Shown here one piece after another: positions 1 to 8,256 of a stretch of 41,301 nucleotides of DNA. Location of the stretch: the NCBI GenBank assembly GCA_014376935.1, contig JACMQO010000109.1:1-41301 (forward strand). Direction: 5' to 3'. The notes below the pieces were generated by a model that worked only from the letters and a program-made list of their open reading frames with translations, was not told where the DNA came from and made no database searches. Numbering within the stretch: position 1 is the stretch's first letter; every line of letters starts with the position of its first letter. The position numbers and the translations under genes were made by a program. This DNA is from Bdellovibrio sp. (GTDB lineage Bacteria > Bdellovibrionota > Bdellovibrionia > Bdellovibrionales > Bdellovibrionaceae).

Positions 1-635
1 AAGGCCAAAATAAAATAACAATTGCGGCCCATCAGAAAGTAAAAATAAATTCGTATCCCGTTGAAAGCGATTTAAGTTCAAGCTTTGCCATTGCCGCTTT
101 TGCGGCCTTAAATGGTCAGGCGCGTTTTCAACATTTTCCATTTAAAAGCCTTCAACCAGATAAAGTATTTTTACAAATTTTAAAACGCATGGGAGCACTT
201 GTCGAAACGACTTCGGAGTGGGCGCAAGTTTCGCAAAGTAAAGAACTACTGCAAGCTGTGCATTGTAATTTAAATGACTGCCCCGATCTATTTCCGGTTT
301 TAGCGACCTTATGTGCGTTTGCACGGGGCGCATCGCAATTAGACGGAGCCCCGCATTTGATTTTTAAAGAATCAAATCGAATCGAAAAAACGGCCGAGCT
401 TTTAAACGCCATTGGCGTGAAGACGCAAATTTTACCCGACGGTATGCGGATCACTCCCCACCACCCGTTAACGACCCAAGTTAAGCCTTTTGAATTCGAT
501 ACCGATCATGATCATCGTTTAGCATTTGCTGCCGCATTAGTGGCATCACAAGGCTTTCCGATTCAAATTACAAATCCGCAGGTTGTCACAAAAAGCTTTC
601 CCGAATTTTGGGATATTGTTCGAATGAATTTTTAA
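1..635 (+). CDS. aroA: 3-phosphoshikimate 1-carboxyvinyltransferase (EPSP synthase), C-terminal part
   Basis: The reading frame is already open at base 3 and runs to TAA at 633-635, so only the C-terminal half (about 210 residues) is in the window. The ORF-track entry starting at 189 is an internal Met. AroA transfers the enolpyruvyl group of PEP to shikimate-3-phosphate, step six of the cytoplasmic shikimate pathway. Visible family signatures are DLSSSFAIAAFAAL, KESNRIEKTAELLNAIG (the conserved K-E-S-[DN]-R substrate loop), a DHRLAFAAAL stretch equivalent to the usual DHRIAMA, and the terminal KSFPEFWDIV. aroC follows after 14 bases, so the two are probably cotranscribed. Identification is firm; only the upstream part is missing. 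Confidence 0.95.
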   Translation, partial: GQNKITIAAHQKVKINSYPVESDLSSSFAIAAFAALNGQARFQHFPFKSLQPDKVFLQILKRMGALVETTSEWAQVSQSKELLQAVHCNLNDCPDLFPVLATLCAFARGASQLDGAPHLIFKESNRIEKTAELLNAIGVKTQILPDGMRITPHHPLTTQVKPFEFDTDHDHRLAFAAALVASQGFPIQITNPQVVTKSFPEFWDIVRMNF

Positions 636-649
636 CAAAGGAAATGACC

Positions 650-1690
650 GTGTCAGCAAATACATTTGGCCAAAGATTTCAACTGACTAGTTTCGGCGAA
701 AGCCACGGCGTAGCATTAGGAGCCATCATCGAAGGATGCCCTGCGGGCGTTCATTTTGACTTTGCATTTCTAAATTCAGAGTTACAACGCCGTAGACCCG
801 GGCAAAGTGCCATCGTGACAGGCCGAAACGAAGACGACCTGCCCGAGGTTTTAAGTGGGGTCTACGAAGGAAAAACACTTGGAACGCCGATCGCGATTAT
901 CGTTCGCAACAAAGATCAACGTTCAGACGACTATAAAGAAATCGCAACGAAATCACGCCCCGGCCACGCCGATGATTTATGGCGCGAAAAGTTCGGACAC
1001 ACCGATCACCGCGGTGGCGGCCGATCATCTGGACGTGAAACTTTATCACGCGTGATTGGCGGAGCCATTGCCCGCATGGTCTTAAAAGAAATTTATCCCG
1101 AATTAAAAATTTTCGGATTCGCAACTTCGATTGGTCCGATCACTTTAGACCCCCAGCAGATTTTGAAAATCGAGTCTGACCTTATCGAAAAAAAAATAAT
1201 CGTCGATCAATTTTCGTCAAGGCTTCCAGATCAACAAAAAAACATACAAGCCCAAGATTTACTTTTAAAAGCAAAAACCGAAGGTCATAGTTATGGCGGA
1301 ACTGCTGAAATTTTTATTTCAGGTGCCCCCGTTGGTTTAGGGCAACCCGTTTTTCATAAATTAAAGTCTGACTTAGCCGCGGCCTTCATGAGCGTGGGCG
1401 CTACCGCCGGCGTCGAATTAGGTGATGGCCAAGACGCGGCCGAAGCCGAAGGCTCACAATTTCATCGTCAAGAATCGCAACGTCATTACGGCGGCATACG
1501 CGGTGGCATCAGCAGCGGCGAACCCATATTGTTTCGTGTTTCTTTCAAACCGACATCAACTGTTTTGGATGCGGCCAAGAAAGGCCGTCATGATCCATGT
1601 ATCGTAATTCGCGCAACACCCGTTTTAGAATCGATGGCGGCCTTAGTGATATTAGATCACGTGCTTTGGGCGCGTCAGGATAAAGTTTAG
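650..1690 (+). CDS. aroC: Chorismate synthase
   Basis: It converts EPSP to chorismate using reduced FMN, the last shikimate step. The N-terminus TFGQRFQLTSFGESHG is the family hallmark. Others seen are RRPGQSAIVTGRNEDD, RPGHADDLWREKFGHTDHRGGGRSSGRET, GGIRGGISSGEPI and the Lys/Arg-rich FKPTSTV. Length is about 346 residues, normal for the family. The track begins at 608, but that would overlap aroA. An AAAGGA Shine-Dalgarno at 637-642 lies 7 bases before GTG 650 and only 1 base before ATG 644, so GTG 650 (MSANTFGQRF) is preferred. It follows aroA directly. Function is secure; the start is the only uncertainty. Confidence 0.95.
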   Translation: MSANTFGQRFQLTSFGESHGVALGAIIEGCPAGVHFDFAFLNSELQRRRPGQSAIVTGRNEDDLPEVLSGVYEGKTLGTPIAIIVRNKDQRSDDYKEIATKSRPGHADDLWREKFGHTDHRGGGRSSGRETLSRVIGGAIARMVLKEIYPELKIFGFATSIGPITLDPQQILKIESDLIEKKIIVDQFSSRLPDQQKNIQAQDLLLKAKTEGHSYGGTAEIFISGAPVGLGQPVFHKLKSDLAAAFMSVGATAGVELGDGQDAAEAEGSQFHRQESQRHYGGIRGGISSGEPILFRVSFKPTSTVLDAAKKGRHDPCIVIRATPVLESMAALVILDHVLWARQDKV

Positions 1691-1775
1691 CTGTGTGCCG
1701 TCTTAATTTGAGACTTATAGAAATTTAAAAGATTTTTCCAATCGACAAAGTTATTCTTAAAACTGGAGTATCATC

Positions 1776-2195
1776 ATGAAATACACAGCTTTATTTTTGA
1801 TTCTATTTTCTTCTTTAATCACCTACGCCCAATCAAAAAATCAAATCGATCAGCAAGCCTTACAGCAAACACAAGAGCTGATGAAAAATCCAACCGAACG
1901 CAATAAAGCCATCAGCCAAGATCCCAATGCGCAAGGCACCGATAAAATGGTGAAAGATTTAATGGGCGCAAACAGCGAAGAAATGTATAAGGCGGCGGCC
2001 GACTTTATGCCTTATGTTGTCGAAAAAGGTAAAGGTGATCCCAATAAAATGAATGAATTCATCCAGCAAGCCTTACGCGATCCTGCGGCATTTGAAAAAG
2101 ATTTACCCAGCGATTTGAAAGAAAAAATATCATCCCTAGCTAAAAAAGCAAAACCGCTTCCACAAGCAGGCGATAATAAAGTTAAAACTCCTTAA
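1776..2195 (+). CDS. Small exported protein of unknown function
   Basis: This 139-residue protein begins with a clear Sec signal peptide (MKYTALFLILFSSLITYAQS, likely cleavage after YAQS or TYA). The mature part is hydrophilic and helical, rich in Gln, Lys, Asp and Ala, with no cysteines and no membrane segment. A TGGAG ribosome-binding site lies about 7 bases upstream of the ATG. It lies 85 bases after aroC, with no strong terminator seen between them. I do not recognise a family. The repeated short pattern of D-P-x-A and N-K-M-x-E-F looks like a helical-bundle periplasmic protein. Coding status is supported by signal peptide, RBS and composition. Confidence 0.75.
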   Translation: MKYTALFLILFSSLITYAQSKNQIDQQALQQTQELMKNPTERNKAISQDPNAQGTDKMVKDLMGANSEEMYKAAADFMPYVVEKGKGDPNKMNEFIQQALRDPAAFEKDLPSDLKEKISSLAKKAKPLPQAGDNKVKTP

Positions 2196-2374
2196 AATTG
2201 CCCTTGGCTTAACGAAGTCGGCATTTCTCAGCAAATTCATCTCGTTGATGCTCATTAGTTAAAAAAAATTAATTTGTATCGGCACTGCTCTTGCTCTTTA
2301 CTAATTCAAATCATTCGTTTTTAGTTAATAAGTACTAAAAATGGATTTTAATATTAAAAAAGGGGAATTTTTCC

Positions 2375-2923
2375 GTGAAAAAAACAATGCTAGCCTTTAT
2401 TTTTGCATTCGCCATGACACCCATTTTAGCTTACGCTGAAGACGCACCTGCTGCGACCGCAATGCCGCCAGCAATAACGGACAACCAAATCGCTGAAGTG
2501 ATGAAGACGGCCAACATGGCTGAAATTGACGCGGCAAAAGTGGCTAAGTCAAAATCAAAAAACCAACAAGTTAAAGAGTACGCTGAACACATGATCGTTG
2601 AACACCGACAAAATGATAAAGACGCAAAAATCTTAGCTAAAAAAGTAGATATCAAGCCAAAATCAAATGACATCGCCAGGGGCATCAAAAAAGATGCGAA
2701 AATAGAATTAGCTGATTTGAAAAAAATGAGCGGCGCTGACTTCGACAAAGGTTACATGAAAATGCAAATCGGTATGCACCAAGAATTATTAAACGATCTT
2801 GATCAAAAATTTATTCCGGCCGCGCAAAACACGCACTTTAAAGAGTTTCTACAAACGACTCGTACGCACGTAGCAGCCCATTTAGCCAAAGCCCAAGAAG
2901 TACAAATTGATATCAGTAAGTAA
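2375..2923 (+). CDS. DUF4142-family exported protein (ferritin-like helical bundle)
   Basis: The protein has 182 residues: a signal peptide (MKKTMLAFIFAFAMTPILAYA, cleavage near residue 21), a short Ala/Pro linker, then a DUF4142 domain. The domain signature is seen in EIDAAKVAKSKSKNQQVKEYAEHMIVEHRQND, DFDKGYMKMQIGMHQELLNDL and the terminal THVAAHLAKAQEV. Members are secreted or periplasmic four-helix proteins of unclear role, sometimes stress-induced. Translation starts at GTG 2375, chosen because AGGGG at 2361-2365 is 9 bases upstream; an ATG at 2387 would leave too short a signal peptide n-region and a poor RBS distance. It is convergent with the next gene, with 16 bases between them, and no terminator hairpin is evident. 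Confidence 0.85.
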   Translation: MKKTMLAFIFAFAMTPILAYAEDAPAATAMPPAITDNQIAEVMKTANMAEIDAAKVAKSKSKNQQVKEYAEHMIVEHRQNDKDAKILAKKVDIKPKSNDIARGIKKDAKIELADLKKMSGADFDKGYMKMQIGMHQELLNDLDQKFIPAAQNTHFKEFLQTTRTHVAAHLAKAQEVQIDISK

Positions 2924-2939
2924 TTTTTTAGATCGAAGC

Positions 2940-3281
2940 TTATTCGGTTCTTAATTTTTTAAAGAACGAATGATCTAATGACAATCCCGCGCTGGTGACC
3001 GTTTGGGTCACCGACGCGATAAATTTTAAAGCATTTCCCGTTAAGCTAAACTTCGCAACCACACAAATTTTAATTTTCTTTCCCTTTGCATCCGGAAAAA
3101 CATTTTCAATTTCTTTGCTTTCAACGAATTTAAGATAGTTTGTGATTTTCTCTTGAAGAAGATGAATGTGCATTTTTTCATTAGACCAGTCTAAATGGTC
3201 AAAGATATTAAGGATAACGTCATTCGACTCTTTATCGACACTGATGGCGTCTATTTTATGAACATCTTCAACCGTACTCAT
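2940..3281 (-). CDS. DUF6572-type small protein
   Basis: This is a 113-residue soluble protein without signal peptide or membrane segment. The pattern IDAISVDKESNDVILNIFDHLDWSNEKMHIHLLQEKITNYLKFVESKEI followed by FPDAKGKKIKICVVAKF matches what I know of the DUF6572 family (VID-x-VDK, DHLDW, LLQEK-N-Y, PDAKG). Those proteins are cytoplasmic and of unknown role, sometimes near immunity or polymorphic toxin genes. No toxin is visible here. The gene stands alone, convergent with the DUF4142 gene and divergent from the OppA-like gene. The family call is from memory of the motif pattern, hence moderate confidence. Confidence 0.75.
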   Translation of the reverse strand: MSTVEDVHKIDAISVDKESNDVILNIFDHLDWSNEKMHIHLLQEKITNYLKFVESKEIENVFPDAKGKKIKICVVAKFSLTGNALKFIASVTQTVTSAGLSLDHSFFKKLRTE

Positions 3282-3429
3282 AGACTAATATTCCCCATTT
3301 AATCGACGACAATCAAGAAAAACACTTTACCGGGTCCTGACCTTATTTTTTAACAGCTGGACTAAAGAGATGCGTCATCAAGATTCATTTAAGGTTGAAA
3401 CTTGCATGGAACTCACGTTTATTTGACCG

Positions 3430-5079
3430 ATGTTTAAACTATTAATACCCCTCCTATTCATTGGCGTTTTTACTCTTAATTGCAAAGCGGATGATATCCC
3501 TCTTAAGATTGCGGTCGTTCAAGAGTTCGGTCAATTTAACCCGATCACTTTAAATCTGGCTTCGACTGAATCGTTTCTGCATTTCGTTTTACGCGGACTG
3601 ACCGCACAGGATGATAAAGGGGTTTTAATCCCCGACCTAGCTGATAGCATTCCCTCTTTAAAAAACAAAATGGCCCAGATCATCACCGACAAGTCGACGC
3701 AAAAAATCAAAGCGCACTGGACCATTAAAAAGAACGCGGCCTGGAGCGATGGAAAACCCGTGATTTGTCAGGACTGGTGGTTAGGATGGCAAGCTGGCCT
3801 AAGTGCGAACACCATGACTCAAGAAAAAACGTTATACTCTAAAATCGAAAAAATTGAATGGACGGCCCAAGATCCGAAAAAATGTTCCGTCACTTACACG
3901 ACAAGTAGTTGGGCCTTCGACCGCGATCTGCCTTACCCGATTCCGTACCATTTAGAAAACGCGATCTTTGAAAAATGGAAAAATCAAAAAGAAGCTTACG
4001 ACCAAAATTCAATTTACGTCACGGCGCCCGCAATGCCGGGTCTTTACAATGGTCCTTATGTCGTTGAAGACTTTAAATTAGGAAGTCATTTTATATTAAC
4101 TCCGAATAAATATTTTTTTGGAGAAAAACCTAAGATCTTGAAAATATCGGTTCAACACATGGGCGAAGCAAACAGTTTGCAGGCGCATCTAAAAACAAAG
4201 TCGATCAACATGATTTCGGCCGTTGGCTTTCCACCTGACATGGCATTTAGTTTTGCGGATGCAGAAAAAGATTCTGACTTTAAAGTCTTTTTTCAAGATT
4301 CGCCAATCTTTCAAGGGTTATTTCTAAATCATGAAAGCCCAATGCTTTCTGATATTAAAATTCGTAAAGCTTTAAGTCTTGCGATCGATCGTAAAAAATT
4401 AACCGAAGCTTTTTTTGGCGGAAAATTAAAGCCCGCCGAAACTTTTATTCCTCCGAACTTTCCAGAGTTTGTAGCCCGCAAACCCACGTTTAATCGCGCC
4501 GATGCTAAAAAAATATTAGACGCCGATGGCTGGATCATTAGCAGTGATAAAAAAATCAGATCTAAAAACGGGAAAGACTTAATTATTGATTTTAAAACGT
4601 CATCAGGAATTAAAATTTTAGAAACGATTCAAGTTTTTATCTGTAGCGAATTCGCCCAAATTCAAGTGGGATGTTCGATTAAAAACCAACCGCCACGTAT
4701 TTTACTTGGCGACACAATTTCTAAAGGCGAATTTGAAATGGCCATGTTCGGAAATTCAATCCTGCCGGATACGTCGCTGACATCGATGTTTTCGTCGAAA
4801 GAAATTCCAACGAAAAAAAACAGTTGGACCGGAGCCAATAACCTGCGCTGGAAGTCAGCCAAAGCAGATCAACTTTTGTTAGCCTTCGACCAAGAACCGA
4901 ACCGGTCAAAACGCAGTCAAATCTTGAAAGACTTAGAAAAAGAGATTTTAGATCAAGTGGCGTTCATCCCGGTCTATCACCGCAGAGAAGCCGCCGTCAT
5001 TCCGAAAACTTTAACAGGACTGAATTACCTCGGAAAAGGAACCAATTTTATGTTTCCAGAACGTTGGAAACTGCCGTAG
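3430..5079 (+). CDS. Family 5 extracellular solute-binding protein (OppA/DppA-like)
   Basis: This 549-residue protein is a periplasmic binding protein of the peptide/nickel ABC-import class (SBP_bac_5). It has an N-terminal signal (MFKLLIPLLFIGVFTLNC). The Cys at about residue 18 could be a lipidation site, but TLNC is not a canonical lipobox. Family features seen are AVVQEFGQFNPITLN, the LRGLTAQDDKGVLIPDLADS region, WSDGKPVICQDW, NGPYVVEDFKLGSHFILTPNKYFFG, and SDIKIRKALSLAIDRKKLTEAFFGG, the classic IR-A-xxA-IDR block. It presumably captures oligopeptides for uptake. No permease or ATPase genes adjoin it, so it is an orphan receptor or works with a transporter elsewhere. A strong terminator follows at 5135-5170. 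The start lacks an obvious Shine-Dalgarno. Confidence 0.9.
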   Translation: MFKLLIPLLFIGVFTLNCKADDIPLKIAVVQEFGQFNPITLNLASTESFLHFVLRGLTAQDDKGVLIPDLADSIPSLKNKMAQIITDKSTQKIKAHWTIKKNAAWSDGKPVICQDWWLGWQAGLSANTMTQEKTLYSKIEKIEWTAQDPKKCSVTYTTSSWAFDRDLPYPIPYHLENAIFEKWKNQKEAYDQNSIYVTAPAMPGLYNGPYVVEDFKLGSHFILTPNKYFFGEKPKILKISVQHMGEANSLQAHLKTKSINMISAVGFPPDMAFSFADAEKDSDFKVFFQDSPIFQGLFLNHESPMLSDIKIRKALSLAIDRKKLTEAFFGGKLKPAETFIPPNFPEFVARKPTFNRADAKKILDADGWIISSDKKIRSKNGKDLIIDFKTSSGIKILETIQVFICSEFAQIQVGCSIKNQPPRILLGDTISKGEFEMAMFGNSILPDTSLTSMFSSKEIPTKKNSWTGANNLRWKSAKADQLLLAFDQEPNRSKRSQILKDLEKEILDQVAFIPVYHRREAAVIPKTLTGLNYLGKGTNFMFPERWKLP

Positions 5080-5134
5080 AAAAGCCACATCGCTTGGTCA
5101 GCAAACACTTCAGAAACCGAACTTTATTTAAGTC

Positions 5135-5170
5135 AAAAACAACTGCTTGAACTTCGGGCAGTTGTTTTTT
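5135..5170 (+). terminator. Rho-independent terminator after the solute-binding protein gene
   Basis: AAAAACAACTGC pairs with GCAGTTGTTTTT around an 11-base loop, and the 3' arm merges into a T run. It sits 55 bases after the stop codon of the OppA-like gene. Confidence 0.85.
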
Positions 5171-5189
5171 AATTTTTAAACTTTTTTTA

Positions 5190-5218
5190 TTGAATTAATC
5201 ATGTTAAAAAAACATAAA
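5190..5218 (+). promoter_or_regulatory. Candidate sigma-70 promoter for the Thr/Ala-rich lipoprotein
   Basis: TTGAAT at 5190-5195 and CATAAA at 5213-5218 are separated by exactly 17 bases, just after the upstream terminator. The following leader contains TGACattaaaGTCA at about 5223-5236 (a short inverted repeat) and a strong AAGGAG ribosome-binding site before ATG 5257. Confidence 0.4.
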
Positions 5219-5256
5219 TTTTTTGACATTAAAGTCATCAACCCAAGGAGATCCTC

Positions 5257-5562
5257 ATGAAAAAACTTATCTTAGCTGCAATGGTATTAGCTGCTGTTTC
5301 TTGTACTAAAAAAGAAGAAACTGCTGCGACAACTACAACTACTGAAACAACTGCAACTGCTCCAGCAACAACTGAAGCGACTGCAACGACAACAACAGCT
5401 ACTGATGCTGCTGCAACTACAGCTCCTGCTGCGACTACAACTGAAGCGACTGCAACTGCTCCAGCTGCTACAACAACGACTACAACTGAAGCAACTGCGC
5501 CAAAAGCTAACGCTACTAAAACAACTAAAACTGAAGAAACAACAACTAAAAAAACTCACTAG
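5257..5562 (+). CDS. Threonine/alanine-rich low-complexity lipoprotein
   Basis: A 101-residue protein starting MKKLILAAMVLAAVSC, a signal peptide with a lipobox-like AVSC (Cys at residue 16). The rest is almost entirely Thr, Ala, Glu and Pro (TTTTTETTATAPATTEATA...) with a Lys-rich end. Such mucin-like chains are extended and disordered, and would form a flexible spacer on the inner or outer membrane. The DNA carries repeated blocks (for example ACTGCAACTGCTCCAGC occurs twice), so length variation by slippage is plausible. It has its own promoter candidate and a strong AAGGAG site. It converges on mtnP with only 5 bases between the stop codons. The long antisense ORF (5287-5592) is a by-product of the repetitive codons. 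Confidence 0.8.
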   Translation: MKKLILAAMVLAAVSCTKKEETAATTTTTETTATAPATTEATATTTTATDAAATTAPAATTTEATATAPAATTTTTTEATAPKANATKTTKTEETTTKKTH

Positions 5563-5567
5563 TTTTT

Positions 5568-6428
5568 CTAGTTCATCAGAACATCTACCCACGGGCGTTT
5601 GCTTGTGGGTATTGCTTCTTTCGGCATAAATAAGCCCGTACGAAGCCCGCCATCAAAAGCTAAACTTCCCGCCCACATTTCTTTTTGTTTCAAAATCATC
5701 TTTAAAATCGCAAATGCTTTCGCATTATTGCCTTTCATCACTTTAATGACTTCTTCAACGGTAACATGCGGAATGGCATCATCCCAGCAGTCATAGTCGG
5801 TCACAAAACTAAATGGCAAATAAGGAAGACCCGCTTCACGTGCTAAAGCGTACTCTGGAAAATTCGACATCCCGATAATTTGCGCGCCCATTTGGCGATA
5901 AGTATTAGATTCTGCCTTAGTTGAAAAGTAAGGACCTTCGATGCAAACGTAGGTTTGCCCGAAATGAATGTTAAATGATAAAGACTTTTTGTTATCTACC
6001 AACACCAGTTCTTTTAATTTTTCGGCCATTTTTTCGCAAATAGGTTTGGCTAACGAAACGTGACCAATTAAGCCTTCGCCTAAAAATGTATGCGCACGTA
6101 AAGATTTTGTGCGATCGATGTACTGGTATGGAATCACCAAGTCACCGGGCGCGTGTTCTTTTTGTAAAGAGCCGACCGCACTAAATGATAAAATCGCTTT
6201 AACGCCCATATTTTTTAACGCGTAAATATTCGCACGGTAATTAATTTCTGAAGGCATATGTTCATGATGATCACCGTGTCTAGAGATAAACAAAAACTCT
6301 TGGCCTTCAACTTTGACCTTTTTAAAACCGCTAGACGCTAAACCAAATGGAGTTTCACGATTTAATAATTCGACCGTTTCAAACTCTTCAAATTTTTCAA
6401 AACCTGATCCACCGATAACACCAAACAT
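5568..6428 (-). CDS. mtnP: S-methyl-5'-thioadenosine phosphorylase
   Basis: The enzyme splits methylthioadenosine (MTA), a by-product of SAM-dependent polyamine-type reactions, into adenine and 5-methylthioribose-1-phosphate. Its 286 residues match the family length. Motifs seen are the phosphate loop GVIGGSGF at the N-terminus, ISRHGDHHEHMPSEINYRAN, LSFSAVGSL, YVCIEGPYFSTKAESNTYRQMGAQIIGMSNFPE and VTDYDCWDD. The Asp pair in the last motif is typical of purine-6-amino (adenine) recognition, favouring MTA over guanosine or inosine. AAAGGAAG lies 4-5 bases before the ATG. It is the last gene of a minus-strand operon with mtnA (34-base gap) and a class II aldolase. Confidence 0.93.
   Translation of the reverse strand: MFGVIGGSGFEKFEEFETVELLNRETPFGLASSGFKKVKVEGQEFLFISRHGDHHEHMPSEINYRANIYALKNMGVKAILSFSAVGSLQKEHAPGDLVIPYQYIDRTKSLRAHTFLGEGLIGHVSLAKPICEKMAEKLKELVLVDNKKSLSFNIHFGQTYVCIEGPYFSTKAESNTYRQMGAQIIGMSNFPEYALAREAGLPYLPFSFVTDYDCWDDAIPHVTVEEVIKVMKGNNAKAFAILKMILKQKEMWAGSLAFDGGLRTGLFMPKEAIPTSKRPWVDVLMN
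5586..5611 (+). terminator. Possible terminator hairpin for the lipoprotein gene
   Basis: TACCCAC (5586-5592) pairs with GTGGGTA (5605-5611), followed by a T/C-rich but interrupted stretch. The hairpin lies inside the 3' end of the convergent mtnP gene. A second small inverted repeat, ACTAG-TTTTT-CTAGT at 5558-5572, contains both stop codons. The poor T tract keeps confidence low. Confidence 0.35.
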
Positions 6429-6462
6429 ATAACTTCCTTTGCTAGTTCTATTAATAAAAAAT

Positions 6463-7506
6463 TTATTTTAAAAACACGCCGGCATCGACGTCTTTTTGCG
6501 TGTACACACCGCGATCTAAAATCCAGACCGCAACTAATTTGGCGGGCGTCACATCAAATGATGGATTATAAACTTTTGAGTCAAGCGGCGCCCACTGTAC
6601 CGATCCGAAATGCCCTTGCACACCTAAAACTTCGCTTGGTTTACGTTGCTCGATCGGAATCAATTCACCACTGGCACAGGTCGGATCGACCGTCGTATAG
6701 GGTGCCGCCACATAAAACGGAATTTGATGATAAAAACAATTCACCGCCACGCTGTAGGTTCCAATTTTATTCGCAAAATCACCATTGGCCGCAATGCGGT
6801 CTGACCCAACGATAGCTTTTGTGATTTTTTTCAAACTCATCAGCTGCGCGGCCATATTATCGGTAATTAATGTGTACGGAATTTTTAATTTTTGTAACTC
6901 CCACGTTGTTAGTCGTCCACCTTGCAATAAGGGGCGAGTTTCATCAACGTAGACGTGAATTTTTTTACCTTGCGCATGCGCTTTCGCAATCACGCCTAAG
7001 GCCGTTCCAACACCGGCCGTGGCTAACCCGCCCGTGTTACAATGAGTTAGAATTTGGTCGCCGTCGACAAACAAGGCCGCGCCATTTGTGGCCATGCGGT
7101 CACAAAGTTGAACGTCTTCATCAAAAATCGCTACCGCTTCATTCACCACGTTTTCTAAAGAGAACTTTGAATTTAAAACGGCGCGCATGCGATCAATACA
7201 AACCATTAAATTAACGGCCGTCGGACGCGATTCGTACAGTTCGGTGGCAGCCTTTTGTAATTCAGCTTGCGATTTATTTTCGATCGCAAGCTTGGCTAAC
7301 ATCAAACTAGCCGACACCCCGATCAACGGGGCCCCGCGAACACGGAGCGACTGAATAATTTCAACCATTTGCGGTAACGATTCGACGATCAACCATTTTT
7401 CTTCAAAAGGTAACAGTGTTTGATCTAAAATTTTAAATTCAGATTTTTTTAAATCAGCTGAATATGAAAATTCTAACGACATCGAAGTTAATTTTTTCAA
7501 ACTCAT
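6463..7506 (-). CDS. mtnA: S-methyl-5-thioribose-1-phosphate isomerase
   Basis: It isomerises methylthioribose-1-phosphate, the MtnP product, to methylthioribulose-1-phosphate. The protein has 347 residues, and the fold is related to eIF2B alpha. Diagnostic motifs are SLRVRGAPLIGVSA, the catalytic cysteine in THCNTGGLATAGVGTALGVI, DETRPLLQGGRLTTWEL, and the catalytic aspartate in VGSDRIAANGDFANKIGTYSVAV. The start codon overlaps the aldolase stop (ATGA), which shows translational coupling. A second Met at residue 9 (MSLEFSYSADL) is possible, but the overlap favours the first. Confidence 0.94.
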   Translation of the reverse strand: MSLKKLTSMSLEFSYSADLKKSEFKILDQTLLPFEEKWLIVESLPQMVEIIQSLRVRGAPLIGVSASLMLAKLAIENKSQAELQKAATELYESRPTAVNLMVCIDRMRAVLNSKFSLENVVNEAVAIFDEDVQLCDRMATNGAALFVDGDQILTHCNTGGLATAGVGTALGVIAKAHAQGKKIHVYVDETRPLLQGGRLTTWELQKLKIPYTLITDNMAAQLMSLKKITKAIVGSDRIAANGDFANKIGTYSVAVNCFYHQIPFYVAAPYTTVDPTCASGELIPIEQRKPSEVLGVQGHFGSVQWAPLDSKVYNPSFDVTPAKLVAVWILDRGVYTQKDVDAGVFLK

Positions 7507-8177
7507 AATAAAATGTTTCCTATTTTTTGACGAAGCTCGTACAAGTACGCAATTTCTTCTTTGGGTAATGAATGTAAACCACCCAGCTTTTCTGCCGATG
7601 CTAAAATTTGCGCTGAATGTTCAATGCGCTCCATACCTCGGTAGGCCTCGTCTAAATCGGCTCCCCACGTGATGGCTCCATGATTTCTTAAAATCATGGC
7701 TTGATGCTTTGGTAAATAAGGTACTAAAACTTTTCCCATGTCTTCAGTGCCAGGGCGCGCGTAAGGCACAAACGGAATATCACCCGTCGCTAAAATAACT
7801 TCTGATAAACAATCGCTGGGTAACTTTTTTAATTCAGGCCGAGCAATCGACCAAGCGATGGCCGTCGGTGGATGCGCGTGCACGATCGCTTTGGCTTCGG
7901 GGCAACGTTTAAAAACTTCAAGGTGCATCAAACGCTCAGATGAAGGTTTACCGATCAACACATCGCCGTTTAGGTTGATCACGGCCATTTGTTCAGGCGA
8001 CATAAATCCCTTCATGACTCCGCTGGGCGTGATTAGAATTTCATCGTCACTAATTCGGTAGCTGACATTGCCGTCGGCTGCGGCCAACATATTGCGCGCA
8101 TGCAGACGCTGACAGACTAAGACGATCTCTTGAGCAACTTTTTGAGCGGTGAAATTTGTCATGAAATAGTCATACAT
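7503..8177 (-). CDS. Class II aldolase/adducin family protein, probable 5-methylthioribulose-1-phosphate aldolase
   Basis: This is a zinc-dependent class II aldolase-fold protein of about 220 residues. Visible features are AADGNVSYR, ITPSGVMKG, GKPSSERLMHLEVFK, the metal-binding HAHPPTA and RNHGAITWG. It resembles fuculose-phosphate aldolase more than the MtnB dehydratase. Because it is coupled to mtnA and mtnP, and no mtnB, C, D, K or W gene is seen, I infer it cleaves methylthioribulose-1-phosphate to DHAP plus methylthioacetaldehyde (the DHAP shunt). MtnB dehydratase activity remains the main alternative. The start is uncertain: the track uses TTG 8198, while ATG 8177 and ATG 8162 (MTNFTAQKV) are alternatives. 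None has a well-spaced Shine-Dalgarno. Confidence 0.82.
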   Translation of the reverse strand: MYDYFMTNFTAQKVAQEIVLVCQRLHARNMLAAADGNVSYRISDDEILITPSGVMKGFMSPEQMAVINLNGDVLIGKPSSERLMHLEVFKRCPEAKAIVHAHPPTAIAWSIARPELKKLPSDCLSEVILATGDIPFVPYARPGTEDMGKVLVPYLPKHQAMILRNHGAITWGADLDEAYRGMERIEHSAQILASAEKLGGLHSLPKEEIAYLYELRQKIGNILL

Positions 8178-8256
8178 CGCCCTGCTAAATAATGGCAAGT
8201 ACAGGCAAATAAGGATGTGAAGAATTGCTTAGGCCTTGAGATTTAAGAAATAAAAA

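Noticed and set aside
608-649. Upstream start of aroC at 608
   Set aside because: It would overlap the aroA coding sequence by 28 bases, and the residues added do not match family N-termini; GTG 650 has the correct ribosome-site spacing.
5287-5592. Antisense ORF of 101 residues rich in Ser and Cys
   Set aside because: It mirrors the repetitive Thr/Ala codons of the lipoprotein gene and also runs into mtnP; no ribosome site or protein-like pattern.
7503-8198. Calling the aldolase MtnB dehydratase
   Set aside because: Class II aldolase features of FucA type are stronger, and no other genes of the dehydratase branch are present; kept as an alternative only.
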